Position numbers and translations under genes: made by a program
Notes under the pieces: generated by a model
What the model saw: the letters and a program-made list of their open reading frames with translations, nothing else
What the model was told of the DNA's origin: nothing
The model's database searches: none
In this document: positions 28,048 through 36,791 of the stretch, in pieces
Layout of the letters: the number at the start of each line of letters is the position of its first letter
Numbering within the stretch: position 1 is the first letter of the stretch
Assembly (NCBI GenBank): GCA_947598155.1
Contig: CANQFC010000001.1
Location: 124,001-188,000, forward strand
From: an uncultured Clostridia bacterium
GTDB lineage: Bacteria > Bacillota > Clostridia > Oscillospirales > Acutalibacteraceae
Reading direction: 5' to 3'
Length of the DNA stretch: 64,000 bases

Positions 28048-28061
28048 TATTTTTTGCAAAA

Positions 28062-28116
28062 ACACAATATATTGTGGTGATTTCTATTGACATCACTATA
28101 AAATGTGTGCTATACT
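28062..28116 (+). promoter_or_regulatory. nrdD promoter with paired NrdR boxes
   Basis: Box 1 is ACACAATATATTGTGG (28062-28077), nearly identical to the consensus. Box 2 is TCACTATAAAATGTGT (28093-28108), 31 bp downstream start to start, the known spacing for NrdR pairs. The -35 TTGACA (28087-28092) and -10 TATACT (28111-28116) are 18 bp apart, and box 2 fills this spacer. Repression by occlusion of RNA polymerase is the natural reading. Confidence 0.85.
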
Positions 28117-28163
28117 TTTATGCGACAACAAATTAAGAGAAGAAAACAGTGAGGAGAGTAAAA

Positions 28164-30530
28164 ATGTATACAGTTGTTAAACGTGACGGCAAGATTGTTG
28201 AATTTAACCTTGAAAAAATCAAGGACGCCATTGTTCTGGCGTTTGAGGCGTGCGAAACGCAGTACCACCCCGACACCATCGACTTTTTGGTGCTCAAGGT
28301 AACCGCCGATTTTGAGTCAAAAATCAAGGACGGAAGAATTACCGTAGAAAATATTCAGGACAGCGTTGAAACCGTGCTTATCAAAGCTGGGTATGACGAT
28401 GTTGCCAAGGCTTATATTCTTTACCGCAAGCAGAGAGAGAAACTGCGCAACATCAGCAAGACGACTCTTGACTATAAAACCATAGTGGACAATTACCTTA
28501 AAATAAACGACTGGCGTGTAAAGGAAAATTCAACCGTTACCTATTCCGTAGGCGGACTTATTCTCTCGAACTCGGGCGCGATTACGGCTAACTATTGGCT
28601 CTCCGAGGTCTATGATGAGGAGATAGGAAACGCCCACCGCAACGCGGACATTCACATTCACGACCTTTCAATGCTTACCGGGTACTGTGCCGGCTGGTCG
28701 CTCAAACAGCTGATTCAGGAGGGGCTCGGCGGCGTTCCGGGCAAAATCACGTCTTCGCCTGCGTCTCATCTTTCAACGCTGTGCAATCAAATGGTAAACT
28801 TCCTCGGCATTATGCAGAACGAATGGGCGGGCGCGCAGGCTTTCTCATCGTTTGACACGTATTTAGCTCCTTTCGTTAAAGTTGATAACCTTTCATATAA
28901 AGAGGTTAAGCAGTGCATACAGTCATTTATTTACGGCGTAAATACGCCCTCCCGCTGGGGTACGCAGTCGCCGTTTACAAACATTACCCTTGACTGGACG
29001 GTTCCGAACGACCTTGCGGAGCTCAACGCTATTGTCGGCGGCAAGGAATTGGATTTCAAATATAAAGACTGCAAAAAAGAAATGGATATGGTCAACAAGG
29101 CCTTTATTGAAATTATGATTGAGGGCGACGCCAACGGCAGAGGTTTCCAATATCCTATTCCCACATATTCAATCACGCGTGATTTTGACTGGTCTGAAAC
29201 CGAGAATAACAAGCTGCTTTTCGAGATGACGGCAAAATACGGCACACCGTATTTCTCAAACTACATCAATTCCGATATGGAGCCGTCGGACGTGCGTTCA
29301 ATGTGCTGCCGTCTGCGCCTTGATCTTCGTGAACTCCGTAAAAAATCGGGCGGTTTCTTCGGCTCGGGCGAGTCAACGGGTTCTGTCGGCGTTGTTACAA
29401 TAAATATGCCCAGAATCGCTTACCTTGCCGCCGATAAGGAGGACTTCTTTAAGAGGCTCGATAAGCTTATGGATATTTCTGCGCGTTCACTTAAAGTTAA
29501 GCGTACCGTAATAACAAAACTTCTTGAAAACGGACTTTACCCATACACAAAGCGTTATCTCGGAACATTCAATAACCATTTCTCAACAATAGGTCTTGTA
29601 GGTATGAATGAGGCTGGTCTTAACGCGAAATGGCTTAGGAAAGATATGACGCACAAGGAAACCCAAGACTTCACGGTTGAGGTGCTCAACCATATGCGCG
29701 AGCGTCTTTCGGACTATCAGGAAGAGTACGGCGACCTTTACAACCTTGAGGCGACGCCTGCGGAATCGACTTCATACCGTCTTGCTAAGCACGACAAGAA
29801 ATATTATCCCGATATTATTACCGCCAATGAGAACGGCACGCCTTACTATACAAACTCATCGCATCTTCCCGTCGGCTTTACCGAAGATATTTTCTCGGCT
29901 CTCGACATTCAGGACGAGCTTCAGACGCTTTATACGTCGGGCACTGTGTTCCACGCCTTCCTCGGTGAAAAGCTCCCCGACTGGCAGGCCGCGGCAAACC
30001 TTGTACGCAAGATAGCGGAGAATTACAGGCTCCCGTACTACACAATGTCGCCGACATATTCGGTATGTAAAAACCACGGTTACCTTGCGGGCGAGCAGTT
30101 TATATGCCCCGAATGCGGTGAAAAAACTGAGGTTTACAGCCGTATTACAGGCTATTACCGCCCCATTCAGAACTGGAACGACGGTAAAGCTCAGGAGTAT
30201 AAGGACCGTAAGGTTTACGACATTGCAAATTCGCATCTCTCGCACACGGGAGTTATTGAAAGAAACGATGAAAGCGCCGAATGTGTTTGCGAAACGCCGT
30301 CTCAGGACGCGACTTATATTTTCGCAACGACTACTTGCCCCAACTGCAAAATAGTTTGCTCAATTCTTGATAAAGCAAACATAGAGTACGACAAAATTTA
30401 TGCAGACGAACAGCCTGAGCTTGCCGCGGAGTTCGGCATAAAGAAAGCGCCGACTCTTGTCGTAGTTAAGAACGGCGAGGCAGAGAAAGTTTACGGCGTA
30501 TCCGATATAAAGAAATATTATAATATTTAA
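28164..30530 (+). CDS. nrdD: Anaerobic (class III) ribonucleoside-triphosphate reductase with C-terminal redoxin domain
   Basis: The 788-residue enzyme makes dNTPs from NTPs. It starts with an ATP-cone (about 1-90; VVKRDGKIVEFNLEKI), followed by the catalytic barrel. The glycyl radical site is at about Gly674 (NWNDGKAQEY), beside a zinc site including CPEC. Residues about 716-788 form a thioredoxin-fold extension with CPNC at 725-728 and a cis-proline-like KKAPTLVV. The ATG at 28164 follows GAGGAGA. A thioredoxin reductase gene begins 16 bp after the stop. The built-in redoxin and reductase partner indicate a disulfide-reduced (NrdD2-like) rather than formate-reduced enzyme; this part is inference. 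Confidence 0.93.
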   Translation: MYTVVKRDGKIVEFNLEKIKDAIVLAFEACETQYHPDTIDFLVLKVTADFESKIKDGRITVENIQDSVETVLIKAGYDDVAKAYILYRKQREKLRNISKTTLDYKTIVDNYLKINDWRVKENSTVTYSVGGLILSNSGAITANYWLSEVYDEEIGNAHRNADIHIHDLSMLTGYCAGWSLKQLIQEGLGGVPGKITSSPASHLSTLCNQMVNFLGIMQNEWAGAQAFSSFDTYLAPFVKVDNLSYKEVKQCIQSFIYGVNTPSRWGTQSPFTNITLDWTVPNDLAELNAIVGGKELDFKYKDCKKEMDMVNKAFIEIMIEGDANGRGFQYPIPTYSITRDFDWSETENNKLLFEMTAKYGTPYFSNYINSDMEPSDVRSMCCRLRLDLRELRKKSGGFFGSGESTGSVGVVTINMPRIAYLAADKEDFFKRLDKLMDISARSLKVKRTVITKLLENGLYPYTKRYLGTFNNHFSTIGLVGMNEAGLNAKWLRKDMTHKETQDFTVEVLNHMRERLSDYQEEYGDLYNLEATPAESTSYRLAKHDKKYYPDIITANENGTPYYTNSSHLPVGFTEDIFSALDIQDELQTLYTSGTVFHAFLGEKLPDWQAAANLVRKIAENYRLPYYTMSPTYSVCKNHGYLAGEQFICPECGEKTEVYSRITGYYRPIQNWNDGKAQEYKDRKVYDIANSHLSHTGVIERNDESAECVCETPSQDATYIFATTTCPNCKIVCSILDKANIEYDKIYADEQPELAAEFGIKKAPTLVVVKNGEAEKVYGVSDIKKYYNI

Positions 30531-30545
30531 AAGGCACAGCAATTT

Positions 30546-31454
30546 ATGTACGATATTATAATTGTCGGCGGTGGCCCCGCAGGGCTTACCGCCGCTCTGT
30601 ACGCACGCAGGGCAGACAAAAATGTGCTTATAATCGAAAAAGAAACCTTTGGCGGTCAGATAACATTTTCCCCGAAGGTTGAAAATATACCCGGATTTTC
30701 AAATATTTCGGGCAATGAGTTTGCCGAAAAGCTCGTTGAACAGGTGTTAAATCAGGGCGCGGATTTTGAATCCTGCGAAGTCCTGAAAATCATTGACGGA
30801 GATGTTAAAACCGTTGTCACCGATTCGGGCGATTTTCAGGGAAAATCCGTTATTATAGCAACGGGCGCCAAGCACAGAACATTGGGGCTTGACGGCGAAG
30901 AAGAGCTTATCGGCGGCGGGATTTCATTCTGTGCAGTTTGCGACGGCGCGTTTTACAGAAATAGGACGGTCGCGGTGGTAGGCGGCGGAAACTCCGCTTT
31001 GCAGGAGGCAATTTTGCTCTCGGAATTGGCAAAAAAAGTTTATGTTATTCAGAACCTTGATTTCCTTACGGGTGAAAAGAAACTTCAGGAACAACTCCGC
31101 TCTAAGGAAAATGTTGAGATAATATGCGGAACGGTACTTACAGCGTATAAATCAGACGGCGGAGATGTTGTCGGAATCGACGTTAAAAATCAAAACAGCG
31201 GCGAGGAGAGCGAAATTCCCGTTAACGGCGTCTTTCTTGCGGTCGGCCTTGTTCCGCAGAATGAGCGTTTTGCGGATGTTTTGGAGCTTGACGGGCGCGG
31301 ATATGCGTTGGCAGACGAAACCTGCGCTACAAAATCAAACGGCATTTTCACTGCCGGGGACTGCCGCGCAAAGCGTATCCGTCAGGTGACAACGGCGGCG
31401 GCGGACGGCGCAGTTGCGGCGCTCGCGGCTTGCGATTATATTGACGCCCTTTAA
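30546..31454 (+). CDS. trxB: Thioredoxin reductase
   Basis: The 302-residue FAD/NADPH enzyme has the dinucleotide motif GGGPAGLTAALYARR, the redox-active pair CAVC (about 131-134), the second nucleotide motif GGGNSALQEA, and the FAD-binding end TAGDCRAK. It lies 16 bp after nrdD, whose C-terminal redoxin domain is its likely substrate. A terminator follows. Confidence 0.92.
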   Translation: MYDIIIVGGGPAGLTAALYARRADKNVLIIEKETFGGQITFSPKVENIPGFSNISGNEFAEKLVEQVLNQGADFESCEVLKIIDGDVKTVVTDSGDFQGKSVIIATGAKHRTLGLDGEEELIGGGISFCAVCDGAFYRNRTVAVVGGGNSALQEAILLSELAKKVYVIQNLDFLTGEKKLQEQLRSKENVEIICGTVLTAYKSDGGDVVGIDVKNQNSGEESEIPVNGVFLAVGLVPQNERFADVLELDGRGYALADETCATKSNGIFTAGDCRAKRIRQVTTAAADGAVAALAACDYIDAL

Positions 31455-31470
31455 TATGGCAAAATGCAGT

Positions 31471-31504
31471 AAAATAACGGCAAATTATTGTCGTTATTTT
31501 TTTG
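31471..31504 (+). terminator. Terminator after trxB
   Basis: AAAATAACG (31471-31479) pairs with CGTTATTTT (31492-31500) and a T-run follows. Confidence 0.8.
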
Positions 31505-31523
31505 TCATTCTTTATGTTTACGG

Positions 31524-31552
31524 TTGAAAAAGAGGGCGCGGTTTGATATAAT
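31524..31552 (+). promoter_or_regulatory. Promoter of the CooC-like / dehydratase operon
   Basis: TTGAAA (31524-31529) and TATAAT (31547-31552) are exactly 17 bp apart, 33 bp before the first ATG. No NrdR, Rex or other familiar box is visible around it. Confidence 0.7.
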
Positions 31553-31585
31553 AATATAAATATAGATTTTTGAAAGGTATTTTTT

Positions 31586-32368
31586 ATGGAGCGCAAAGCA
31601 AAAATAATAGCCGTTGCCGGCAAGGGCGGAGTCGGCAAAACCTCAATTTCCGGGGCTATTGTAAAGCTGTTGACCGAGGCTTATCCGGATAAGCGCATTT
31701 TAGCGATAGACGCGGACCCTGCCGTCGGGCTTTCAACCGCATTGGGAATTGAAGTTAATATGACTATTGACGACATTCGCAGGGAATTTGTAAACGAGGT
31801 TGAGAACGGCCAAGTGCGGGCCGCCATTGAAACGCTCGGCGACGCGCGCTATAAAATGTTTGACGCCCTCGTCGAAACAGACAAATTTGCGTTTATTGCC
31901 GTCGGCAGACCTGAAAGCGCGGGCTGTTACTGTAAAGTAAACGCTTATCTTAAAGAAGTAATTTCCGTTATGTCGTCTGATTTTGACTACGTTGTAATAG
32001 ACGGAGAGGCCGGAATTGAGCAGATAAACCGCAGGGTGATGGAAAAGGTAACGCATTTGATTTTGGTGACGGACGCGAGCAAAAAAGGCTGTGGAGTAAT
32101 AAAAACGGTTAAAGAGGTGGCGGATTCGCTTGTTATGTATGAGAAAACGGGCGCGATAGTCAACCGCATTCCCGATGAAAGCGTTATACCGCTTATAGAT
32201 ACAGGGGATATACCTGTTCTCTCATATATTATGTCTGATAAAAACTTAGCGTCCTTTGATATTGAGGGAAAGAATGTGTTGGAGATTCCGAGTTCTTCTC
32301 CCATTGTCACAGGGGTCAGAACGGCGCTCGAAAAATTAAGTATTTTAAATAAAGGCGGAAAGATATGA
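31586..32368 (+). CDS. CooC-like P-loop ATPase (metallocluster maturation type)
   Basis: The 260-residue protein is a SIMIBI-class ATPase: deviant Walker A GKGGVGKT (12-19), switch I region AIDADPAVGLSTALG, and Walker B-like VVIDGEAGIEQ. The GRPESAGCYC stretch carries the CxC pair (Cys114, Cys116) through which CooC proteins dimerise and bind Ni or Zn. CooC loads nickel into CO dehydrogenase. Here no CO dehydrogenase catalytic subunit is present. The gene is the first of an operon with dehydratase-type iron-sulfur proteins and overlaps the next gene by 4 bp. Maturation of, or electron gating for, those partners is the inferred role. Confidence 0.85.
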   Translation: MERKAKIIAVAGKGGVGKTSISGAIVKLLTEAYPDKRILAIDADPAVGLSTALGIEVNMTIDDIRREFVNEVENGQVRAAIETLGDARYKMFDALVETDKFAFIAVGRPESAGCYCKVNAYLKEVISVMSSDFDYVVIDGEAGIEQINRRVMEKVTHLILVTDASKKGCGVIKTVKEVADSLVMYEKTGAIVNRIPDESVIPLIDTGDIPVLSYIMSDKNLASFDIEGKNVLEIPSSSPIVTGVRTALEKLSILNKGGKI

Positions 32369-33561
32369 AGGATTTAAAGCATCTAATCTATTTTGAAAAA
32401 TTATTGCAGGAGGCTAAGAACGAGCTTGTAGACAAGGCGATAAGCGACGGTAAATTAGCCGTTGCGTACACCTGCTATCACATTCCCGAGGTTCTTCTGA
32501 ATGTAGGAAACTGCTTTTCCGTGCGACTGCGCGCGCCCAGAACCGGCTCAATGGATATTGCCACTTACTATATGAGCTCGTATCTGTGCGGTTATTCCAA
32601 GGCTTTGCTTGAGAGGGGAATAGAGGGCGGATACAATTTCCTTTCGGCGTTTATCGGCTCCGAATCCTGCTCCGAAATGAACAGAACATATGAGCATTTT
32701 GAGGTGTTAAATCTCGTCGCAAACGACAAATTTTTTGTTTCGATTGCCGATATTCCGTTTAAAATAGAGCCGCACACGATAAAGCACTATGCAAATCAGA
32801 TGCAGACAAAGGTGCTTGACAGGCTAAATGAGGTCTACGGCGTGGATATAAGCGAGCAGTCATTGAGGAAGGCCGTTGAGGAGCATAACGAGGTTTGCAG
32901 GCTTATTACCGAAATCGGGGAGTACAGAAAAGAGGAAAATCCGAGAATAACGGGCTATGAATTTCACGTTTTAAACCTCGTTACATATTGCTGTCCTAAA
33001 TATTTGATTATCGACAAGCTCCGCGAAACGGCCGAGGAACTTAAAACAAGAGTCCCCGATGAAAAGAAAAATTACAGAGCTAAAGTCGTTGTTGTAGGCT
33101 CTGAAATGGATGACCCCGACTTTACAAAGCTCATTGAGGAGTCAGGCGCGTTGGTTGTCGCCGACCGCTACTGTTTCGGCTCTCTGCCGGGGCGTGAGGA
33201 GATTGAGCTTACCGATGACCGCAACGTGCTTGAGCAGATAATTCTTCATTATATGAAGACATGCCAATGCCCAAGGTATATGGCGCAGGATAAGGTACGT
33301 GGCAGAAAAGAGTATGTAAGACAGCTTGTAAACGATTACCATGCCGACGGCGTAATTTATGAGCAGATAAAATTCTGCGAATATTGGGGCTATGAAAGGG
33401 CGCTTGCCTCTCACATTATGACAAACGAGTATGGAATCCCGTCCGTTACGGTTGACAGGCAGTACACCGCCAGCGCGTCGGGTCAGCTCCGAACACGGGT
33501 TCAGGCATTTGTAGAAAGCCTTGAAATTAAAAAAATTCAGAAAGAGAAGGGGGCTATATAA
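32365..33561 (+). CDS. 2-Hydroxyacyl-CoA dehydratase / double-cubane family protein, subunit A
   Basis: The 398-residue protein belongs to the HgdB/BcrC/FldBC family. Cysteines expected to hold an iron-sulfur cluster lie at the family positions: Cys37 (TCYHIPE), Cys75 (YLCGYSKALLE) and Cys102, with further conserved ones at Cys270 (ADRYCFG), Cys300/302 (TCQC) and Cys338 (KFCEYWGYE). It could be a radical dehydratase subunit or a double-cubane-cluster reductase; the sequence cannot tell. It overlaps the genes on both sides by 4 bp and 1 bp, which suggests a fixed ratio with its partner. Confidence 0.85.
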   Translation: MKDLKHLIYFEKLLQEAKNELVDKAISDGKLAVAYTCYHIPEVLLNVGNCFSVRLRAPRTGSMDIATYYMSSYLCGYSKALLERGIEGGYNFLSAFIGSESCSEMNRTYEHFEVLNLVANDKFFVSIADIPFKIEPHTIKHYANQMQTKVLDRLNEVYGVDISEQSLRKAVEEHNEVCRLITEIGEYRKEENPRITGYEFHVLNLVTYCCPKYLIIDKLRETAEELKTRVPDEKKNYRAKVVVVGSEMDDPDFTKLIEESGALVVADRYCFGSLPGREEIELTDDRNVLEQIILHYMKTCQCPRYMAQDKVRGRKEYVRQLVNDYHADGVIYEQIKFCEYWGYERALASHIMTNEYGIPSVTVDRQYTASASGQLRTRVQAFVESLEIKKIQKEKGAI

Positions 33562-35111
33562 TGGGATTTTGGGTTAATCAGCCGAAAAATCTCGGCAATC
33601 TTCACAAGGATAAAACGTGGATACTAAAGCACCGTGAATGGCGCGGGCTCCGCGACACGATGTACGATTATTATCGTTGGCTTATAACTTGGAAAAATAT
33701 TATCGTAATGGCGCTCAAAGCGCCCGTTTCAACGGTAAAGGGCATCTGGAACTACCGCTGGATGGCGTCTTATCTTTCTGCTCCCGCTTGGGTAGACAGG
33801 CACACTGAGGGCCTGCGGGGAACGCATCTGCGCATAGCTCACCTGCATTTTAACGGCCTTGTAAAGCCGACTACGGATATTATCCGTTTTCTGCTTACAA
33901 ACGACAAGCATTTTCACAAAAAATCAAAGATGGACGACAAGACCGTTCTTGTTGACGAGATTTTTTCTTCTGAGTTGACCGCCGGGTTCCCGGGACTTCG
34001 TGACGTTCACGTTTCGACTATCCCGATTTTCCTCACCTCAATGGTTGACCAGCAGATAACGCCGCATTACCTTGATATTACCGAAAGCTACGGAGTTCCC
34101 GCCGATGTTTGCCCTCTTCCGTCTGCGGAGGCGGGCGTTGCAATAAACGACGATTATCCTATTTTCGGAAAATGCGCGCTTACCTGCAATATGCCGTGTG
34201 ACGGCTCGGTTATAAATTCAAGCTTTATTGACAGAAGATTTAATATTCCGACCCACCCTATAAACGTTCCCCTCCGCTACAACGGCGAGGACGTTCAGGA
34301 ATATGCTGTTGACGAGGTTAAATCCGCGATTAAATTTATTGAGGAGCAGACCGGAGTTAAATTTAATTGGGACGCCTTTTCAAGCGCTATGGAAAGGTAC
34401 AACTTACAGCTTGATTATGAAATGCAGAAGTGGGATATAAATAAAACCGATTATCCGCAAATGACGGGCGCGACGTTTTGGCTTTACAGACTTTTCTATT
34501 TCCATATTTCGGGCGGTATGAACAAGCTTTACCCCAAGACAGACAAAAAGGTTAATAAGCTGATGATGAAGGGCTTTGAAAGAAAGGAGCCCGTTTCAAA
34601 AGAAATGCGTCACAGAGCCATAGTTTGGTCCTGCCCCGCAAACTATTACACAAGCCTTGCGAATTGGCTTGAAAATTGCTGGGGTATAAACGTGGTTATG
34701 GATATGGAAACTATGATTTCCTACATAAAATACGACACGACCGATGAAGAAAAAGCGCTTGCTACATACGCGAAAACGCTTCAGAGAACTACAATGAGAA
34801 AGCATACAAAGGGCGGCTATCAAAACGTTGTAGACGAGCTTTGGAGAATAGTCGATGAGTTTAACGCCGATATGGTTATTATGTACGACCAGATTTCCTG
34901 CAAGGGTATGGACGGACTTGTCGGCATATTCGACGACCAGGCGAGGGAAAGAGACATAAGTTTCATTTGGATTCCGCAGGACCTTATGGACCCGAGAACG
35001 ATTTCGCGGAGAGATATGCGTGAAAACGTTAACAAATATATGACAACGGTTCTCGGTGAAAAGCCCGTTGACCCGACGCTCGTAGATTTTGACGATACAA
35101 TGGCTTGGTAA
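33561..35111 (+). CDS. 2-Hydroxyacyl-CoA dehydratase / double-cubane family protein, subunit B
   Basis: The 516-residue protein is a diverged, longer relative of subunit A. It has about 120 extra N-terminal residues rich in aromatic and basic positions before the family core. Cluster-type cysteines are seen at Cys184 (ADVCPLPSAEAG), Cys205, Cys209 and Cys213 (GKCALTCNMPC), with later ones in VWSCPANYY and DQISCKGMDG. Its ATG overlaps the stop of subunit A (TAATG). It should pair with subunit A as a heterodimer served by the activase downstream. No acyl-CoA ligase, CoA-transferase or enoyl reductase is nearby, so a CoA-ester substrate is doubtful. Confidence 0.8.
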   Translation: MGFWVNQPKNLGNLHKDKTWILKHREWRGLRDTMYDYYRWLITWKNIIVMALKAPVSTVKGIWNYRWMASYLSAPAWVDRHTEGLRGTHLRIAHLHFNGLVKPTTDIIRFLLTNDKHFHKKSKMDDKTVLVDEIFSSELTAGFPGLRDVHVSTIPIFLTSMVDQQITPHYLDITESYGVPADVCPLPSAEAGVAINDDYPIFGKCALTCNMPCDGSVINSSFIDRRFNIPTHPINVPLRYNGEDVQEYAVDEVKSAIKFIEEQTGVKFNWDAFSSAMERYNLQLDYEMQKWDINKTDYPQMTGATFWLYRLFYFHISGGMNKLYPKTDKKVNKLMMKGFERKEPVSKEMRHRAIVWSCPANYYTSLANWLENCWGINVVMDMETMISYIKYDTTDEEKALATYAKTLQRTTMRKHTKGGYQNVVDELWRIVDEFNADMVIMYDQISCKGMDGLVGIFDDQARERDISFIWIPQDLMDPRTISRRDMRENVNKYMTTVLGEKPVDPTLVDFDDTMAW

Positions 35112-35131
35112 AGTGAAAAGGAGATTTTGAT

Positions 35132-35926
35132 ATGAAATATTTTGGCGGATGCGACGTAGGTTCAACCTACGCGAAATGTGTAATTCTCGATGAAAACGGC
35201 AAAATGGTCGCCGATGCCACGGTAAGGAGCAAAATAAACCCTGTTCAAAGCGCCGAATTGGCGCTCGGCGAGGCGATAGACAAAGTCGCTGACATTAACT
35301 CCGCTCAGGAGCTTACCTATCTCATAGGCACTGGGTACGGCAGAAACAAAGTCCCGTTTGCCGATGAAAACATTTCGGAAATAAGCTGTCACGCAATGGG
35401 CGTACATGTTACAAATCCGGAGGTTAAGGCGATTATAGATATAGGCGGTCAGGACGTTAAGGGCATTGCCATTGACAAAGACGGCACAGTTAAAAACTTC
35501 GCTATGAACGACAAGTGCGCGGCAGGTACGGGCAGATTTTTTGAGGCTATGGCAAACGCTTTTGAAATGAGCCTTCCCGAGTTTTGCAAGCTTTCGCTCA
35601 GCGCTAAAAACACTATACCCATTACCGCCCAGTGTACGGTTTTTGCGGAATCCGAGGTTATCTCTCTTGTGGGCGAGGGCAAGCCGATGGATGAAATAGC
35701 GGCGGGAATACAGCTTGCCGTTGCGAAAAGATGTTTTGTAATGGCTAAAAAAGCGGGCGCCACAGACAGCATTACGCTTACGGGGGGCTGCGCAAAGAAC
35801 GAGGGCCTTAAAAGAGCTATCGAAAAGGTGCTGAAAATAAATGTCGTTGATTTAAGCATCGACCCACAGCTTATGGGCGCGCTCGGCGCTGCCGAATATG
35901 CAAGGCAGAAAGGACTTTCAAAATGA
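35132..35926 (+). CDS. ATP-dependent activase (HgdC/BadF/BcrA type)
   Basis: This 264-residue ASKHA-fold ATPase has the phosphate motifs GGCDVGSTYAK and IDIGGQDVKGI and the adenosine motif LTGGCAKNEGL. Cys129 (NDKCAAGTGRF) and Cys168 (TAQCTVFAESEV) are the two residues that bridge a [4Fe-4S] cluster between subunits of the homodimer. Such activases use ATP to lower the potential of one electron and pass it to the dehydratase or double-cubane partner. AAAAGGAGA precedes the start. The stop overlaps the next small gene as ATGA. Confidence 0.93.
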   Translation: MKYFGGCDVGSTYAKCVILDENGKMVADATVRSKINPVQSAELALGEAIDKVADINSAQELTYLIGTGYGRNKVPFADENISEISCHAMGVHVTNPEVKAIIDIGGQDVKGIAIDKDGTVKNFAMNDKCAAGTGRFFEAMANAFEMSLPEFCKLSLSAKNTIPITAQCTVFAESEVISLVGEGKPMDEIAAGIQLAVAKRCFVMAKKAGATDSITLTGGCAKNEGLKRAIEKVLKINVVDLSIDPQLMGALGAAEYARQKGLSK

Positions 35927-36081
35927 TTAAAGCGTTGATTATAATCGGCATAGTGCTTTTGTGCCTTTTTGTGATTACATTTATTATTTATTTCTTTAAT
36001 CTTGATATGAAGCTTGTCCGCAAAATTTATGACGCGCTCGGAAAGCATTATGACAAGCTTGAAAAGGACAGAAAGCTTTAA
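35923..36081 (+). CDS. Small single-span membrane protein of the dehydratase operon
   Basis: The 52-residue product is one hydrophobic helix (about 4-26, including IIIGIVLLCLFVIT) and a charged tail (LDMKLVRKIYDALGKHYDK). Its start overlaps the activase stop (ATGA) and its stop shares a base with the next ATG (TAATG). That two-sided coupling is strong evidence it is translated. I recognise no family. It may hold the complex at the membrane or carry a partner; this is inference. Confidence 0.75.
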   Translation: MIKALIIIGIVLLCLFVITFIIYFFNLDMKLVRKIYDALGKHYDKLEKDRKL

Positions 36082-36770
36082 TGAAGTTTTTTGATAAGCA
36101 AATAAGAGAATTTAAGGACGAAATTGAAGAAAAAGAAAAATCCTTTTATCCTTTTTCGGGGAATGCTTGGGAAGACGCCGGCAGAAATGAAATTGTTATG
36201 CAAAAAGAAACGGCGTTTGAGCTTAAAGGCACCGGATTTGAGCTTTTTACATCTGAAAATATCGGCGGCGACGGTGTAATCGTTGTCGGCGGGGAGCTTG
36301 ATACATTCAAAGAAAATACGCCGTTTGCACGCGTAAGTCTTATTGAGATTGACGGAATTGAGGATGAACAGACGGCGCACGACGCGGTCAGAAAAATCGA
36401 GCGCGTAAAATACCGATATTTTCCCAAAGGATATATGATTCGCACAAATTCGATGAGCAACGCGGAAAATGTACGCGTTTCAAAACAAGCTGTAAAAGAT
36501 GGGATTTCATTTGAAAAAGTCGGCAGTCTGCTTATTTCAAAATATAAAGAAAACCCATCGGTAAAGGCGGCCAAGGTGTTCTTTATTACCGATAAAACGG
36601 TTAATTTTTCCGCTCTTGATTCTTTGTCGGAAAAATGCAGAGATGTAGCGGCGGCGCTTGACCATATAATAAGGGATTTGAATTTGGACTGCAATACCTG
36701 CAAGCTTAAAGCGATATGCGATGAGGTTGAGGGTATGAAAGAGCTGCATTTTAAAAATGCAAAAAAATAA
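36081..36770 (+). CDS. Acetyl-CoA synthase beta (CdhC/AcsB)-like protein lacking a full A-cluster
   Basis: The 229-residue protein appears to match the central part of acetyl-CoA synthase beta: a FELxxx-then-VIVVGGELDTF strand pair, and NVRVSKQAVKDG followed by FEKVGSLLISKY and KVFFITD, which parallels the WIRISKxxxxKGFRLKHIGxxLHAKF region of AcsB. The C-terminus has CNTCKLKAIC (about 206-215), three cysteines in a tighter spacing than the A-cluster set, and the later LCGAYNWLDC part is absent. It should not form a normal Ni-Ni-[4Fe-4S] site. Its place beside a CooC-like ATPase makes the likeness more believable. The assignment is by eye and needs a profile search. Confidence 0.55.
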   Translation: MKFFDKQIREFKDEIEEKEKSFYPFSGNAWEDAGRNEIVMQKETAFELKGTGFELFTSENIGGDGVIVVGGELDTFKENTPFARVSLIEIDGIEDEQTAHDAVRKIERVKYRYFPKGYMIRTNSMSNAENVRVSKQAVKDGISFEKVGSLLISKYKENPSVKAAKVFFITDKTVNFSALDSLSEKCRDVAAALDHIIRDLNLDCNTCKLKAICDEVEGMKELHFKNAKK

Positions 36771-36791
36771 GCTCGTTTCAGGAGTGGTTTT

